Shown: in pieces, positions 1 to 9,812 of the stretch
Position numbering within the stretch: the first letter of the stretch is position 1
Layout of the letters: each line of letters starts with the position of its first letter
NCBI RefSeq assembly: GCF_047301505.1
Contig: NZ_CP154840.1
Coordinates: forward strand, 496,001-560,000
DNA: 64,000 nucleotides
Reading direction: 5' to 3'
Source: Lysinibacillus_B sp031181585
GTDB taxonomy: Bacteria; Bacillota; Bacilli; Bacillales_A; Planococcaceae
Notes under the pieces: generated by a model
The model's input: the letters and a program-made list of their open reading frames with translations, nothing else
What the model was told of the DNA's origin: nothing
Databases searched by the model: none
Made by a program: the position numbers and the translations under genes

Positions 1-1397
1 CTACTGAAATGCGCCAATAATTGGGCAGCTTTTTTTCCGTCTGTATAACATAAAGACATAACACTCGTCAATGTATTAAAGAAAAAGTGCGGCTTGATTT
101 GGGCTACTAAATACGCTTGCTCTGTCACATCTAATTCATGGGTTAAATAATCATTTGTTTTATAGGATTGGTTGACGCGGATCGTTAAATAAATGGCAAG
201 AGCAATAGCATAAAGCAGGATGTTTAAAAAGCCGATTTCCAATTTTGTTGTTAATCCAAAACTATATAGAAGTAAATTGATATTGTATATATTAATATTC
301 AAAATACTAAACATAATAATATTTAGCTGATAATCATTCGCCGCCGTAGTCTTCTTTATATAGAAGTAGGAAACTTTTATCATGATGTAAAAATAAGTGA
401 AGCAATTTAATGAAATAAAGACAGGTAAAAAGGCGTGATAAAATTTCAATGGTGTCAATAAAATCACTAGAATATAAAGAGCATACGCGAAAATCAACGA
501 ATTTCTCAATCGATGAGTTAGTAATCTTTTATCGATCTGAGACCCAATGAGTATTAAGGAAATGGTCGCAAGAAAAATGGAGACGTCTTTAATTTTAAAC
601 ATGACCTCAAAAGATAGACTTGGCAAGAGATAAAGAATCGTTCGTTCGCTTAAGCATAAATTAATCAATGCAAAAAATATACACGACAAAGCAAAGGAAA
701 GAATGAAAAATTCCTTTCGGCGATATTTCTCCACAAGCAGATATAAGAGAATATATAAAAATCCGATCGTTAGTAATACAGTAATAATCGCTAACTCATA
801 GAGTACTTTTTTTATGCTTTGGGTAACGATAGCCTCCTGTTCTCCAAAATAGAGGGAGTTTGCAACTCCCGCACTATTAAAGGAAAAGTCGGAAACTTGA
901 ATGATCACCTCAATCTGGTCAGTATCCGACTGAAAGAAAATCAACTTTGGGTAATTTCCTTCAATATAATTTGTCTCTTTCTTTGAGACAGTTCCCTCTT
1001 CGCTCATCAATTTCCCATTAATAAAAATTTTACTCGCACTGCGGATGTTCTGCTTCTTAATGCCGAGAACCTGTCCTATTGGTGCGTTTTTTATGACAAG
1101 TCTATAGGTGCCGGCTCCTTGTCTTTCTTCCGCAGCAGTCCAATTACCAGGAACATGAATCCATCTTGCATTTCCGATAATCCCGTTCGTAAATGCACCT
1201 GGCTCATACAACTTTCCTTCATAAAACTCCCATTTTCCATCAAGTGAAATCATTTTATCATCACGAAATGGCGTCTTGCTAAGGTCAAGGGACCCCTTTG
1301 AAGCAAAAGATGGTTGATCATTTTGTAATAAAAACAAAGTAAGTGCTAATAGAAAAGCAAAGAAGATGAAAGGGAATAAAACTTTCCTCTTTTTCAA
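1..1397 (-). CDS. 7TMR-DISM sensor histidine kinase, LytS/YesM type (partial, 3' end off window)
   Basis: Membrane sensor kinase, truncated by the window edge. Translating the minus strand gives a signal anchor, an extracellular beta-rich jelly-roll region (about residues 30-260; the WEFYEGKLY stretch is typical of the DISM extracellular domain), then about seven hydrophobic helices (about 270-430) and, at the edge, the motif AQIKPHFFFNTL. That motif is the phosphoacceptor-His box of the His_kinase family (LytS/YesM). I chose TTG at 1397: GGAGG lies 7 nt upstream of it, but abuts the in-frame ATG at 1403 too closely to serve it. It is divergent from the toxin gene at 1584. Kinases of this class usually pair with LytTR or AraC-type regulators; any partner would lie left of the window. 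The ligand is unknown. Confidence 0.85.
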   Translation of the reverse strand, partial: MKKRKVLFPFIFFAFLLALTLFLLQNDQPSFASKGSLDLSKTPFRDDKMISLDGKWEFYEGKLYEPGAFTNGIIGNARWIHVPGNWTAAEERQGAGTYRLVIKNAPIGQVLGIKKQNIRSASKIFINGKLMSEEGTVSKKETNYIEGNYPKLIFFQSDTDQIEVIIQVSDFSFNSAGVANSLYFGEQEAIVTQSIKKVLYELAIITVLLTIGFLYILLYLLVEKYRRKEFFILSFALSCIFFALINLCLSERTILYLLPSLSFEVMFKIKDVSIFLATISLILIGSQIDKRLLTHRLRNSLIFAYALYILVILLTPLKFYHAFLPVFISLNCFTYFYIMIKVSYFYIKKTTAANDYQLNIIMFSILNINIYNINLLLYSFGLTTKLEIGFLNILLYAIALAIYLTIRVNQSYKTNDYLTHELDVTEQAYLVAQIKPHFFFNTLTSVMSLCYTDGKKAAQLLAHFS

Positions 1398-1403
1398 TCC
1401 CAT

Positions 1404-1583
1404 ACCTCCGTTTATCAATAAGAACTAAGTTCTAGTTTTATGTCGAACCTTGTAAGAATATTGTAAGAAAATTCTATTTGAAACATTAAACTACCTCTTT
1501 CATAATTGAATTATAGATTTATCTAGGTATTAAGTCTATAGTGGAAAATTTAATCAACTATAATATTTAGAAGGAGCGAAATA
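1404..1583. promoter_or_regulatory. divergent control region with palindrome and helically phased direct repeat
   Basis: This 180-bp AT-rich spacer separates the sensor kinase from the toxin gene. It holds the palindrome AGAACTAAGTTCT (1421-1433) and two direct copies of TTGTAAGAA (1450-1458 and 1461-1469) spaced 11 bp apart, one helical turn. A TATAAT -10 (1559-1564) and the RBS AAGGAG serve the toxin gene; its -35 is weak, which suits an activated promoter. That a regulator of the kinase binds here is inference. Confidence 0.45.
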
Positions 1584-2972
1584 ATGGCAGCATTAGAGAT
1601 AGCCGATCCAAATTCATTGAACAATAAATTAAAGGGAATTGTATCAGCAGCAAGTTCAAAAATTCCAGTAGTAGGCGGGGCAATTAAAGTATTATTAGAA
1701 GCAATTTGGCCTACGAAGAAATTAAGTATTTGGGAATCTTTAAAAGATCAATTTTCTCATTTGGTAGATGAAAGAATTCTACAAAAGGAATTAGAGGAAA
1801 GGAAAAGTGAGCTAGATGGTTTGAAATCTTCAATGGAAAGCTATTTAAATGCGAAACCATCAGAACAAGCCGTTTGGCTGGGTGCCATGCTGACAACTAG
1901 TAATATCATTTTTGAGAAGCTTACTAAATCTTCGAACAAAATTCATCTAATTCCGCTAATTGTTGTTCATGCACACTTGCATTTAATTTTATTGCGGGAA
2001 AGAGTATTATTCGGACAAGAAATTTTCAAAGAGGATAATCACGAAGAATGGGAAAAAGAATTAATTAGTACCTATTCTAAATATAATAAATTCTTTCAAA
2101 CTAGCACGCTATTTTATGATTGGAAAAAGTGGCGCGAAGAACAAATTACTTATAAAACATGGGTGGAAAGAGATTGGTATACAGCATTTGTAACGGCTAG
2201 TACGCTGGGTGAATTGAATGACCAGCTAAACAATGCTATCCATGCTAAGTTTAAAGTTGATTATGTAGATGTAGACACCTACTATAACCAAGGCTTACAA
2301 GCAATCCGTACTAATCTTGTCAATCAATCGTCTGCCGAAATGGTGAAAATAGTAGAACCAATTTTTTATCTTAACAAAATAATACCGGGCAGAGAAATGG
2401 AGCCGCCTGTTGTAAATCTTCACTTCGGCGAGTTATGGATTGGTCCTCAATCGATGTTTATTTACGATAGATCTAAAGAAGGATATCATATTTCCAGCGG
2501 TAGACTTGGTTTAGTGAAAACAGAAGCGAATGAAGATCTGCCGGGACGTATCAAGCAAGTGTATGTATACGTCAATGATACGGTTTTTGGTTTGAAATTT
2601 ATATTTGACGATAATGGGATAAAAAGAGAGGGGAGTTTACTCGGAACAAAAGAGAACTGTAGATCTCATTTAATCAATGTTCCTGAAAACTCTTATATTA
2701 CGGGAGTAACGACAGACATCTCTGAAGGCGTATTATCTAGTATTCAATTCCATTACTCTAATAATGAAAGCAGCGATATACTTGGAAATTCAAGTAAGAC
2801 GAAATATAAAAATATTGCAACGATTAACAATGACAACTACATGTTAGTAAATACTCAAGTAGGTTCATTATGGAAATACAAAAGCGGTATTGAAGCAATT
2901 CAATTCCAATTTGCCCATATTGATTATGATTTGAAAGATGAAAGCGATCCGAACTTAGTTATCCATGAATAA
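1584..2972 (+). CDS. compact Cry-type delta-endotoxin-like pore-forming protein with beta-prism C-terminus
   Basis: Residues 1-265 resemble the helical pore-forming N domain of Cry delta-endotoxins. The IPVVGGAIKVLLEAIWP stretch (27-43), the following IWESLKDQ helix, and the hydrophobic helix at 122-145 with HLHLILLRERVLFG match family conserved block 1 (helix alpha-5). Residues 275-448 are beta-rich with glycine-spaced strands and look like a jacalin-type beta-prism, the fold of Cry domain II; this part is tentative. A three-domain Cry core is about 600 residues, so at 462 the protein appears to lack domain III. There is no signal peptide or SLH domain, so release by lysis or as an inclusion is possible. 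RBS AAGGAG precedes the ATG. The collar-protein gene follows after 100 nt with no terminator. Target organism unknown. Confidence 0.72.
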   Translation: MAALEIADPNSLNNKLKGIVSAASSKIPVVGGAIKVLLEAIWPTKKLSIWESLKDQFSHLVDERILQKELEERKSELDGLKSSMESYLNAKPSEQAVWLGAMLTTSNIIFEKLTKSSNKIHLIPLIVVHAHLHLILLRERVLFGQEIFKEDNHEEWEKELISTYSKYNKFFQTSTLFYDWKKWREEQITYKTWVERDWYTAFVTASTLGELNDQLNNAIHAKFKVDYVDVDTYYNQGLQAIRTNLVNQSSAEMVKIVEPIFYLNKIIPGREMEPPVVNLHFGELWIGPQSMFIYDRSKEGYHISSGRLGLVKTEANEDLPGRIKQVYVYVNDTVFGLKFIFDDNGIKREGSLLGTKENCRSHLINVPENSYITGVTTDISEGVLSSIQFHYSNNESSDILGNSSKTKYKNIATINNDNYMLVNTQVGSLWKYKSGIEAIQFQFAHIDYDLKDESDPNLVIHE

Positions 2973-3072
2973 TGAAGGGATTATTGCTACTGAAGGACTT
3001 AATATAAAACTTTTGAATGGCAAGGTTTGCTAAATGCTAAGAATCTAATTATAACCAAGGAGTGAAAGAATT

Positions 3073-3750
3073 ATGGATGAAGCTTACATAGGTACTATAG
3101 TAATTTGGCCCTTAGATTGGGCACCGGTGAATTGGATGCTTTGTAAGGGGCAAGAGTTACAAGTAAATCAGTATATGGCCCTTTATTCTTTAATCGGGAT
3201 TACGTATGGAGGAAAGGCAAATGAAACATTTAATTTGCCAAACTTATGTGGACGAGTGCCGATTGGTGCTGGACAAGGGGAAGGGTTAACTAACAAAGAA
3301 TTAGGAGAAAAAAGTGGGTTTGAAACGAATACAATCTCGAGTGCACAATTACCACCCCATAATCACAGTGCTGAATTAAACAATTCAAAAATTAGCAATG
3401 GAACAATTAATAATGGAAAATGGGACGTTACTATAAACGTACCAGCTAACGCAAAAAACGTGAAAGCGGATATTGCTAATCCAGGGCCAGATACATATTT
3501 AGCACAGGCAACTTATGGGTTAAATAACGGGTCAACGGCAAATATGTATACTAAATCTACTCCAGATATCACTTTAGGCCAAAGTCCTATTAAAGCAACA
3601 GGGACAATAGAAGGGACAATAAATGGAAATGTAAATGGAGAAGTTGTTATAAACAATACCGGTAATGGATTACCAGTAAATAATATGCAACCTTATTTAA
3701 CATTAAATTATATTATATGTGTTCATGGTTTGTATCCACCTAGGCCTTAG
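3073..3750 (+). CDS. phage tail collar-domain protein (microcystin-dependent protein MdpB-like)
   Basis: The N-terminal 75 residues match the tail collar family: YIGTIVIWPLDWAPVNWMLC, then a KGQEL...LYSLIGITYGG segment and LPNLCGRVPIGAGQG. LPPHNH follows, and the C-terminus ends NNMQPYLTLNYIICVHG, the usual family ending. The middle (about 100-200) is Asn/Gly-rich, as expected of a fibre-like repeat. Collar proteins sit at the receptor-binding tip of phage and phage-like tails, but many bacteria carry free-standing copies of unknown role. No other phage structural gene is nearby. RBS AAGGAG precedes the ATG at good spacing. It is probably co-transcribed with the upstream toxin-like gene. Confidence 0.85.
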   Translation: MDEAYIGTIVIWPLDWAPVNWMLCKGQELQVNQYMALYSLIGITYGGKANETFNLPNLCGRVPIGAGQGEGLTNKELGEKSGFETNTISSAQLPPHNHSAELNNSKISNGTINNGKWDVTINVPANAKNVKADIANPGPDTYLAQATYGLNNGSTANMYTKSTPDITLGQSPIKATGTIEGTINGNVNGEVVINNTGNGLPVNNMQPYLTLNYIICVHGLYPPRP

Positions 3751-3965
3751 AATTTAGAAAAAAGTTTAGTAACAGACATAGATTTTATTTGAGTATATAT
3801 CTATGGATTGATAAATAAGGCAAGGCATAATAATCAAGTGGTTGAGTAATCTAATTAATTTAAATTCTGGGGGATATTTGTATATTTATGTATTACTTTT
3901 TTATTTTAACTTTAGAAAATTTAGTATTGAAAGATATAGTATGTGGGAGTGAGGTGAAGTAGAAG

Positions 3966-6900
3966 ATGATGAAAAAGTGGTGTTTTAAAGTAAATGTGCT
4001 TATTACCTTAATTGTTTTATTGATTTTCCAAATAATACCCTTAAATGGCGTTGTGAGAGTTGAGAAAGTATATGCAGCAACTGAGATAAATATTGCATTA
4101 GGGAAGACTTATTCATCGTCAGGAAGCCAATTAGAACCATCGTATGCTTTTGATGGGTACAAAGACTATTCATCTTATAATGAAGGTGCATTTTGGGCGT
4201 CGGAAAATTTAGATAATAATAAACCGGAGAATCCGCCGTGGCTGCAAGTCGACTTAGGTAGTCCACACAATATTAATCGTTTTGTAGTAATAGGAAGTGG
4301 ACAATTACCGAATGATAATACTGCAAAAAGTATAACATTAAAAGGAAGTCTTGATGGCATCAATTTTGAGACTATAAAAACTTCTAATGATGTGCCTTTT
4401 GATCCCGCTACTGGGCTAGTTATCCATGAAGATACATTTTCATCTCCTATTAATTATCGTTATGTTCGTATGGAAATAACAGAAGTTTCATTTGATGTTG
4501 TGGATATACCTTTTGCAGGCATACTTGAATTTGAATTATATGGACAACCTGCAACAGGAGATACTGTTGCACCGACTCCAGGAAACAATGGAACAATTTC
4601 TGCATCAAGTATTACTTCTTCAGGAGGTAAATTAAATTGGACAAAAGCTACGGATGACATTACTAAACAAGGAGATTTAGACTACCAAGTCTACCTATCT
4701 ACTAATAGTAATTTTAATACAGTAGATGAAGTAGAAGGTGGTCTTCCATTAAGTAATGGATTTACAAAAGACTTGAATACGTTTGATGTCACAGGTCTAT
4801 CACCAAACACAACGTATTATTTCAATGTCCTTGTCAAAGATGCTGCGGGGAATAAAAGTGTATATACAATACAGCAAGTTACAACGCAAGATTTAAAAAA
4901 TAGTAATGCGGATTTGAGCTTTCTATCGTTAAATCCTATTTCTATAAATGAACCTTTTGAGTCTAATACAGTAAGCTATTCTGCCACTGTCCCATATGGA
5001 ACTGCAGAAGTAGCTGTAAATGCTTTGGCAGCTGATTCAAATGCATCTGTAAAAATTATAGGGGTTTCCAATGGGAAAGTAACATTGGATGCAGATGGCT
5101 CAACGAATATCCAGGTGGAGGTAACTGCTGAGGATGGTACGGTTAAAACGTATACGATTGTGGTAACAGAAGCACCACCGTCCGATAATGCTGATTTGAG
5201 TGATTTAACGATTTCAACTGGTCCGTTAAATCCTGCTTTTAGTAAAGATGCAGTAAATTATACAGCGATTGTACCTTTTACGACATTTAACATGAGCGTT
5301 ACCCCGACTTTAGATAATAGTAAAGCAACAATGGAGTTAATGATTCGTAATGGGTCGGTATCCCCAAATGAACCATTACTGCTTAATATGGGAAAGAATA
5401 TTATTGACATCATAGTTACAGCGGAAAATCAATCAACAACGAAAACGTATACCGTTACTGTTTATCGATTATACCATCCCCCGTTAGTTACAGCAGATGA
5501 TGATCAAAACATTATGATAGGTATTAATAATTCAATGGAATACCAAATCAACGAAGGTTCGTGGACAACATTTGATTTTGCGAATCCACCTGATTTGAGC
5601 GGGAATAAGACGGTGAAAGTCCGCTATCCTGCTGACATCTCAACTGGTCAACCTGCCAGTGAAGAAGCAACTTTAATTTTCACGGAAAATCCAAAGGCGG
5701 AAAGTGCACCTCCACATGTAACAGAGGCAACTACTGAGGAAGATATAATAAGTACAAGTGGGTTGGTGATTACACCAGATCCACAGGACAGCAAGGATGT
5801 AACACACTATAGAATAAGTGAAATTACTGGCGGTACGCTTTTCAAAAATGATAGTACTACTCCAATAGGGAATGAAGACTTTATCACAAAAGCAGAAGGG
5901 GAATTAGGATTGAAGTTTCGTCCAAATCCTGATGCAAATACGTTAGCAGGGGATAGTTTCTCCTTTAAGGTGCAGGCGTCATTAGACGGGACAGGCAAAG
6001 GATTAAGTAATGCTGCGACAGCTTCCATTACTATAACGGAAGTGAATGATGCTCCGATAGCTGCTGATGATCAGCTTTCAAACAAAGTAATGACTTCAGA
6101 GGGTATTGAAATACCATTTGAAGAGCTTTTACAAAATGATCAAGCGGGGCCGGAAAATGAAAATGGCCAAACGCTAACAGTTGTATCCGTTTCGGCTGCA
6201 GTTGGAGGCACAGTTCGTATTGAAGGTGGAAAAATTATCTTTACACCAAGCGGTACAGGAACGGCAAGTTTTAACTACACAATTCAGGATAATGGCACAA
6301 CAAATGGGGGAGTCCATCCGGAAACTGCCGATGCAACGGTTCAGTTTACTGTCATTTCAAAACCGGTCATTCAGCTGGAAGGTAACACGAATATTTATAC
6401 TGAATTAGGCAGTCCATATGTAGAACCGGGATATAGTGCAGCGGATGAAGCGGATGGAGACTTAACAAGTGAGGTAATTGTTACTGGAACGGTTAATAAT
6501 AATGAGCTTGGTATATATCCACTGAAATATAATGTAATCAACAGCAGTGGTGTTTCTGCTGCAGAGGTAACTAGAAACGTCCATGTTGTTTCGGCAGAGT
6601 TACAAACATTAGCTGTGTCGTCAGGGAATTTAACACCTTCATTTAACTCGGCGCAAACGAATTATAATTTGATCGTACCATCCGATACGGCGAGTATTGA
6701 TGTTTCGGCAAGTACATCGGATGGAACGGCAAGTGCTGCGCTAAACGGTATAGCAATCGGTAATAGCGGAGTTGAGTCTATTGCGCTGCAACCTGGAGTT
6801 AACACAGTGACAATAATAGTAACGGCTCAAGGTGGAATGACAAAAACTTATACAGTAGAAGTGACAAGAGAGTTCTCTAATACAGAAGCACCAGTGATTT

Positions 6901-8903
6901 TACATCAACCAGCTGACCAAACAGTAAGTGTAGGCAAATCAGCTGATTTATCTGTAAACGCTACGGCAATTAAGGGCGAGCTAAGCTATCAATGGTATTC
7001 AAATTTAACAAATAGCAATAGTAATGGAATATTAATTCCAGGAGCAACAAGTGCAACATACTCAGCTGCAACTTTAGTAGCCGGCACGTCGTATTATTAT
7101 GTCAAAGTAACAAATACAGATAGTAGTGCTACAGGTAACAACACAGCTGAGGTAACGAGTGAAGTGGCAGCCGTGATAGTAAATGCAAAAAATACAAACG
7201 CTTATTTAGGTGATTTGTCTTTATCAAGCGGTGTGTTAAGTCCGATATTTACTAAAAACACAGAGACTTATACAGTGAATGTCCCGAATTCAGTGACTAA
7301 CATTACATTCACATCAATAGTAGAAGATATCGGTAAAGCAACGGTCACAGTTAATGGCCAATCTTCAACGCCAGCTATCCCATTAATGGTAGGAGCCAAT
7401 GTAATTCAAGTGGTTGTGACTGCTGAAGATGGGGTTACGAAAAAAACGTATACAATTACGGTTAACCGAGCACAGCCATCATCTAGTGGTGGAGGAGAAG
7501 GTTCTATACCAGCTCCGCAGCCAGGTCCAACGCCAACTCCCCAACCAACGACAGAACAAATCGTTGTAGATGTAGATGGAGATAACGGTTCGAATTTAAC
7601 ACAAACACCGATCACTCGTACCACAGAACCAAATGGTACAGTGAAAGATAAAGTAGTGGTATCAGATACAATCGCGAAGGAAACGGTTCAAAAAGCAAAA
7701 GAACAAGGTGTAGACACGGCGCGTATCCTTATTCCAGATAAGGAGGATAAAGTGGCAGAAGTGCTCGTTGAAGTTCCTAAAGCTGCATTAGCTGAATTGA
7801 ATAATGGGAAGCTGAAACTTGAAATTGTCACACCAAACGCGGTAGTTTCGATTCCAGCGAAATCTCTTAATAATTTCAATGAAAACTTATACTTCCGTGT
7901 TGTCCCTATCAAGTCTGAAAGTGAAAAACAGCAAGTAGAAGATCGGGCGAAAAATGAATCATTAATCCAGGAAGCCATCGGAAATAATACAGTGCAAGTT
8001 ATTGGCCGTCCTATGGAAATTGAAACGAATATGCAAAGCCGTGAAGTAACAATCGTGCTTCCATTAACGGCAAGTTTACCGACAAATGCAGCTGAGCGTG
8101 AAAAACTTTTAAATAACTTAGGTGTTTATATTGAACATAGTGATGGTTCAAAAGAGTTAATAAAAGGTGCTGTCGTAAAAATGCAAGATGGTTCGGAAGG
8201 TCTTCAATTTACGGTGAATAAATTTAGTACCTTTACTATGGTGTATTTAGAAGATTGGAAAGATAAAACAGCTGAAGAAACACTGCATACACCATATATC
8301 AAAGGGTATGAAAACAACGAATTCCGACCAGAAGCACCAGTCACTCGTGCCCAAATGGCGACAATGTTAGCCAGAAACATAAATGCAGCTCCTTCGACAG
8401 AAGCGTATAAAGATGTTTCAACAAAGAATGGGGCATATGCAGCGATTATGGAAGTGAAAGGTGCAGGCATCATGATGGGTAAAAACGCTTCAACATTTGA
8501 CCCGAATGGCACAGTCACTCGTGCTCAAATGGCTGCAATTGTATATCGCTGGGTTCAAAACCAATGTGAACAAGATGACACATCCTATGCAAGCTGTGCA
8601 ATGCTAACAAATATTCCAGCTGCAAACTTCAAGGATGTAAAGGATAGCCACTGGGCAAAAGAGGCAATGTACTTCACCAAAGCAGCAGGCATCATGGTTG
8701 GGGATAGTAAGGGGCAATTCCGACCAGAGGAAAACTTAACGCGTGCCCAAGCAGTGAAGGTACTTAACCGCCTATTCAAAAGAGGTCCACTAACAGGAAT
8801 AACAACACCAACGTTCAAAGATGTCCCAGCAACACACTGGGCGTTTGACGAAATTGAAGAAGCTGCAAGAGAACATGCTTCTTCATTAGATATAAAAGAA
8901 TAG
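3966..8903 (+). CDS. large modular SLH-anchored surface adhesin with F5/8 type C, FN3 and cadherin-like domains
   Basis: A 1645-residue secreted protein. Order by residue: signal peptide (1-38); F5/8 type C discoidin-like carbohydrate-binding domain (about 42-190, with WLQVDLG); FN3-like domain (200-310); cadherin-like beta-sandwich repeats starting near 309, 406, 879 and 1077, each ending in a KTYTI/V strand; cadherin/Ig modules around 570-800; a DUF5011-like module (802-875); an Ig-like domain (976-1070, SYQWYSN); a Pro-rich linker (1171-1198); a helical region; and three C-terminal SLH domains (about 1440-1640, with TRAQMA). SLH domains bind pyruvylated wall polysaccharide, so it should sit on the wall and bind glycans or cells. 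The third SLH ends abruptly at FDEIEEAAREHAS, a normal family ending. An IS3 element lies 146 bp downstream. Confidence 0.9.
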   Translation: MMKKWCFKVNVLITLIVLLIFQIIPLNGVVRVEKVYAATEINIALGKTYSSSGSQLEPSYAFDGYKDYSSYNEGAFWASENLDNNKPENPPWLQVDLGSPHNINRFVVIGSGQLPNDNTAKSITLKGSLDGINFETIKTSNDVPFDPATGLVIHEDTFSSPINYRYVRMEITEVSFDVVDIPFAGILEFELYGQPATGDTVAPTPGNNGTISASSITSSGGKLNWTKATDDITKQGDLDYQVYLSTNSNFNTVDEVEGGLPLSNGFTKDLNTFDVTGLSPNTTYYFNVLVKDAAGNKSVYTIQQVTTQDLKNSNADLSFLSLNPISINEPFESNTVSYSATVPYGTAEVAVNALAADSNASVKIIGVSNGKVTLDADGSTNIQVEVTAEDGTVKTYTIVVTEAPPSDNADLSDLTISTGPLNPAFSKDAVNYTAIVPFTTFNMSVTPTLDNSKATMELMIRNGSVSPNEPLLLNMGKNIIDIIVTAENQSTTKTYTVTVYRLYHPPLVTADDDQNIMIGINNSMEYQINEGSWTTFDFANPPDLSGNKTVKVRYPADISTGQPASEEATLIFTENPKAESAPPHVTEATTEEDIISTSGLVITPDPQDSKDVTHYRISEITGGTLFKNDSTTPIGNEDFITKAEGELGLKFRPNPDANTLAGDSFSFKVQASLDGTGKGLSNAATASITITEVNDAPIAADDQLSNKVMTSEGIEIPFEELLQNDQAGPENENGQTLTVVSVSAAVGGTVRIEGGKIIFTPSGTGTASFNYTIQDNGTTNGGVHPETADATVQFTVISKPVIQLEGNTNIYTELGSPYVEPGYSAADEADGDLTSEVIVTGTVNNNELGIYPLKYNVINSSGVSAAEVTRNVHVVSAELQTLAVSSGNLTPSFNSAQTNYNLIVPSDTASIDVSASTSDGTASAALNGIAIGNSGVESIALQPGVNTVTIIVTAQGGMTKTYTVEVTREFSNTEAPVILHQPADQTVSVGKSADLSVNATAIKGELSYQWYSNLTNSNSNGILIPGATSATYSAATLVAGTSYYYVKVTNTDSSATGNNTAEVTSEVAAVIVNAKNTNAYLGDLSLSSGVLSPIFTKNTETYTVNVPNSVTNITFTSIVEDIGKATVTVNGQSSTPAIPLMVGANVIQVVVTAEDGVTKKTYTITVNRAQPSSSGGGEGSIPAPQPGPTPTPQPTTEQIVVDVDGDNGSNLTQTPITRTTEPNGTVKDKVVVSDTIAKETVQKAKEQGVDTARILIPDKEDKVAEVLVEVPKAALAELNNGKLKLEIVTPNAVVSIPAKSLNNFNENLYFRVVPIKSESEKQQVEDRAKNESLIQEAIGNNTVQVIGRPMEIETNMQSREVTIVLPLTASLPTNAAEREKLLNNLGVYIEHSDGSKELIKGAVVKMQDGSEGLQFTVNKFSTFTMVYLEDWKDKTAEETLHTPYIKGYENNEFRPEAPVTRAQMATMLARNINAAPSTEAYKDVSTKNGAYAAIMEVKGAGIMMGKNASTFDPNGTVTRAQMAAIVYRWVQNQCEQDDTSYASCAMLTNIPAANFKDVKDSHWAKEAMYFTKAAGIMVGDSKGQFRPEENLTRAQAVKVLNRLFKRGPLTGITTPTFKDVPATHWAFDEIEEAAREHASSLDIKE

Positions 8904-9072
8904 AGGGCAAGTTCCTTGTCCCGCCAAAGCAGTTTTGAAAAGAATGTGCTCTATATTTGTAGATCATCCTTATATGAAATGTTTTAGATGTAAGGATTTA
9001 GGCAGATATTTAACGTACATAGCAGGAACCGGGCACTGAGTGTCGTTTTTGAGACAGTAAGAAAACACCTTA

Positions 9073-9812
9073 TTAAACTGCCAGTTGGCGGTATTTTACC
9101 GGCGACTGGTTGTTTAATTTCGTTTGAATCCGGATATTGTTATAATAGGTAATATAGGTTTCGACGATTTGTTTTACGTGCGCATTTGTCGTACTGTAAA
9201 TGTTGTCGAGATAGAACGTTTCTGACTTTAGCGAGGAGTGAAACGTTTCGATCGGGGAATTATCAGCGGGCGTGCCCTTACGGGACATGCTCATGGTAAT
9301 TCCTTTTTCTTTTACGGCTTTCTGATAGGCGTAGGATGTATAGACAGATCCTTGGTCACTATGCAATAAACAATCTTTTGACAAGTTATCTAGCTGTTGA
9401 AGTGTATCTAATACAAGGGTAACATCTTGGACAGATCCAATCGTATAGGCAATGATTTCACCATTATAAAGATCCATTATGCTTGAAAGATACATCATAG
9501 ATTGACCAAAAGGCAAGCACGTAATATCTGTCACGAGTTTCTGACATGACTTCGATGCGCCAAAGGCGCGTGCTAATTGATTTTCAGCCACATGCGTTGG
9601 CTGCCCAGTTCGCTTTCTCTTTTTTACTTTTACCCGGCAAGACCAACCGTATTTTTGCATGATGCGTTGGACTGTTTTTTCACTGATTCCTGGGAATAGT
9701 GCTGCGATTTTACGATAGCCATATCGGAATTTATGCTCGGCGCACACACTGTTTGAATCGGCATGATCTCCTTCAATTCATCTACTAATTCTACAATGAT
9801 TTTCCCAACCAC
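9073..9812 (-). pseudogene. IS3-family transposase OrfB, broken by internal deletion and frameshift
   Basis: The DDE integrase core is in one frame from 9747: VTDIT, LLHSDQGSVYTS and SPIETFHSSLK carry the three acidic residues. The N-terminal start (MVGKIIVELVDELKE, 9812 downward) is in another frame and leads into IQTVCA. At about 9740-9747 the reading jumps to CAEHKFRYGYRKI. In IS3 OrfB a helix-turn-helix segment of some 30-40 residues normally separates these two blocks. It is missing here and the frames disagree, so this copy looks dead. The break lies in the alternating GTGTGTGCG tract, suggesting recombination between short repeats (inference). Confidence 0.82.

Noticed and set aside
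3073..3750. Prophage remnant around the tail-collar gene
   Set aside because: No other phage structural, integrase or lysis gene is present; free-standing collar proteins are common.
9024..9049. Similarity of the left IS flank to the complement of the right flank (GAACCGG and GCACTGA words)
   Set aside because: Short and imperfect; may be traces of the terminator hairpin the IS inserted beside, but cannot be distinguished from chance.
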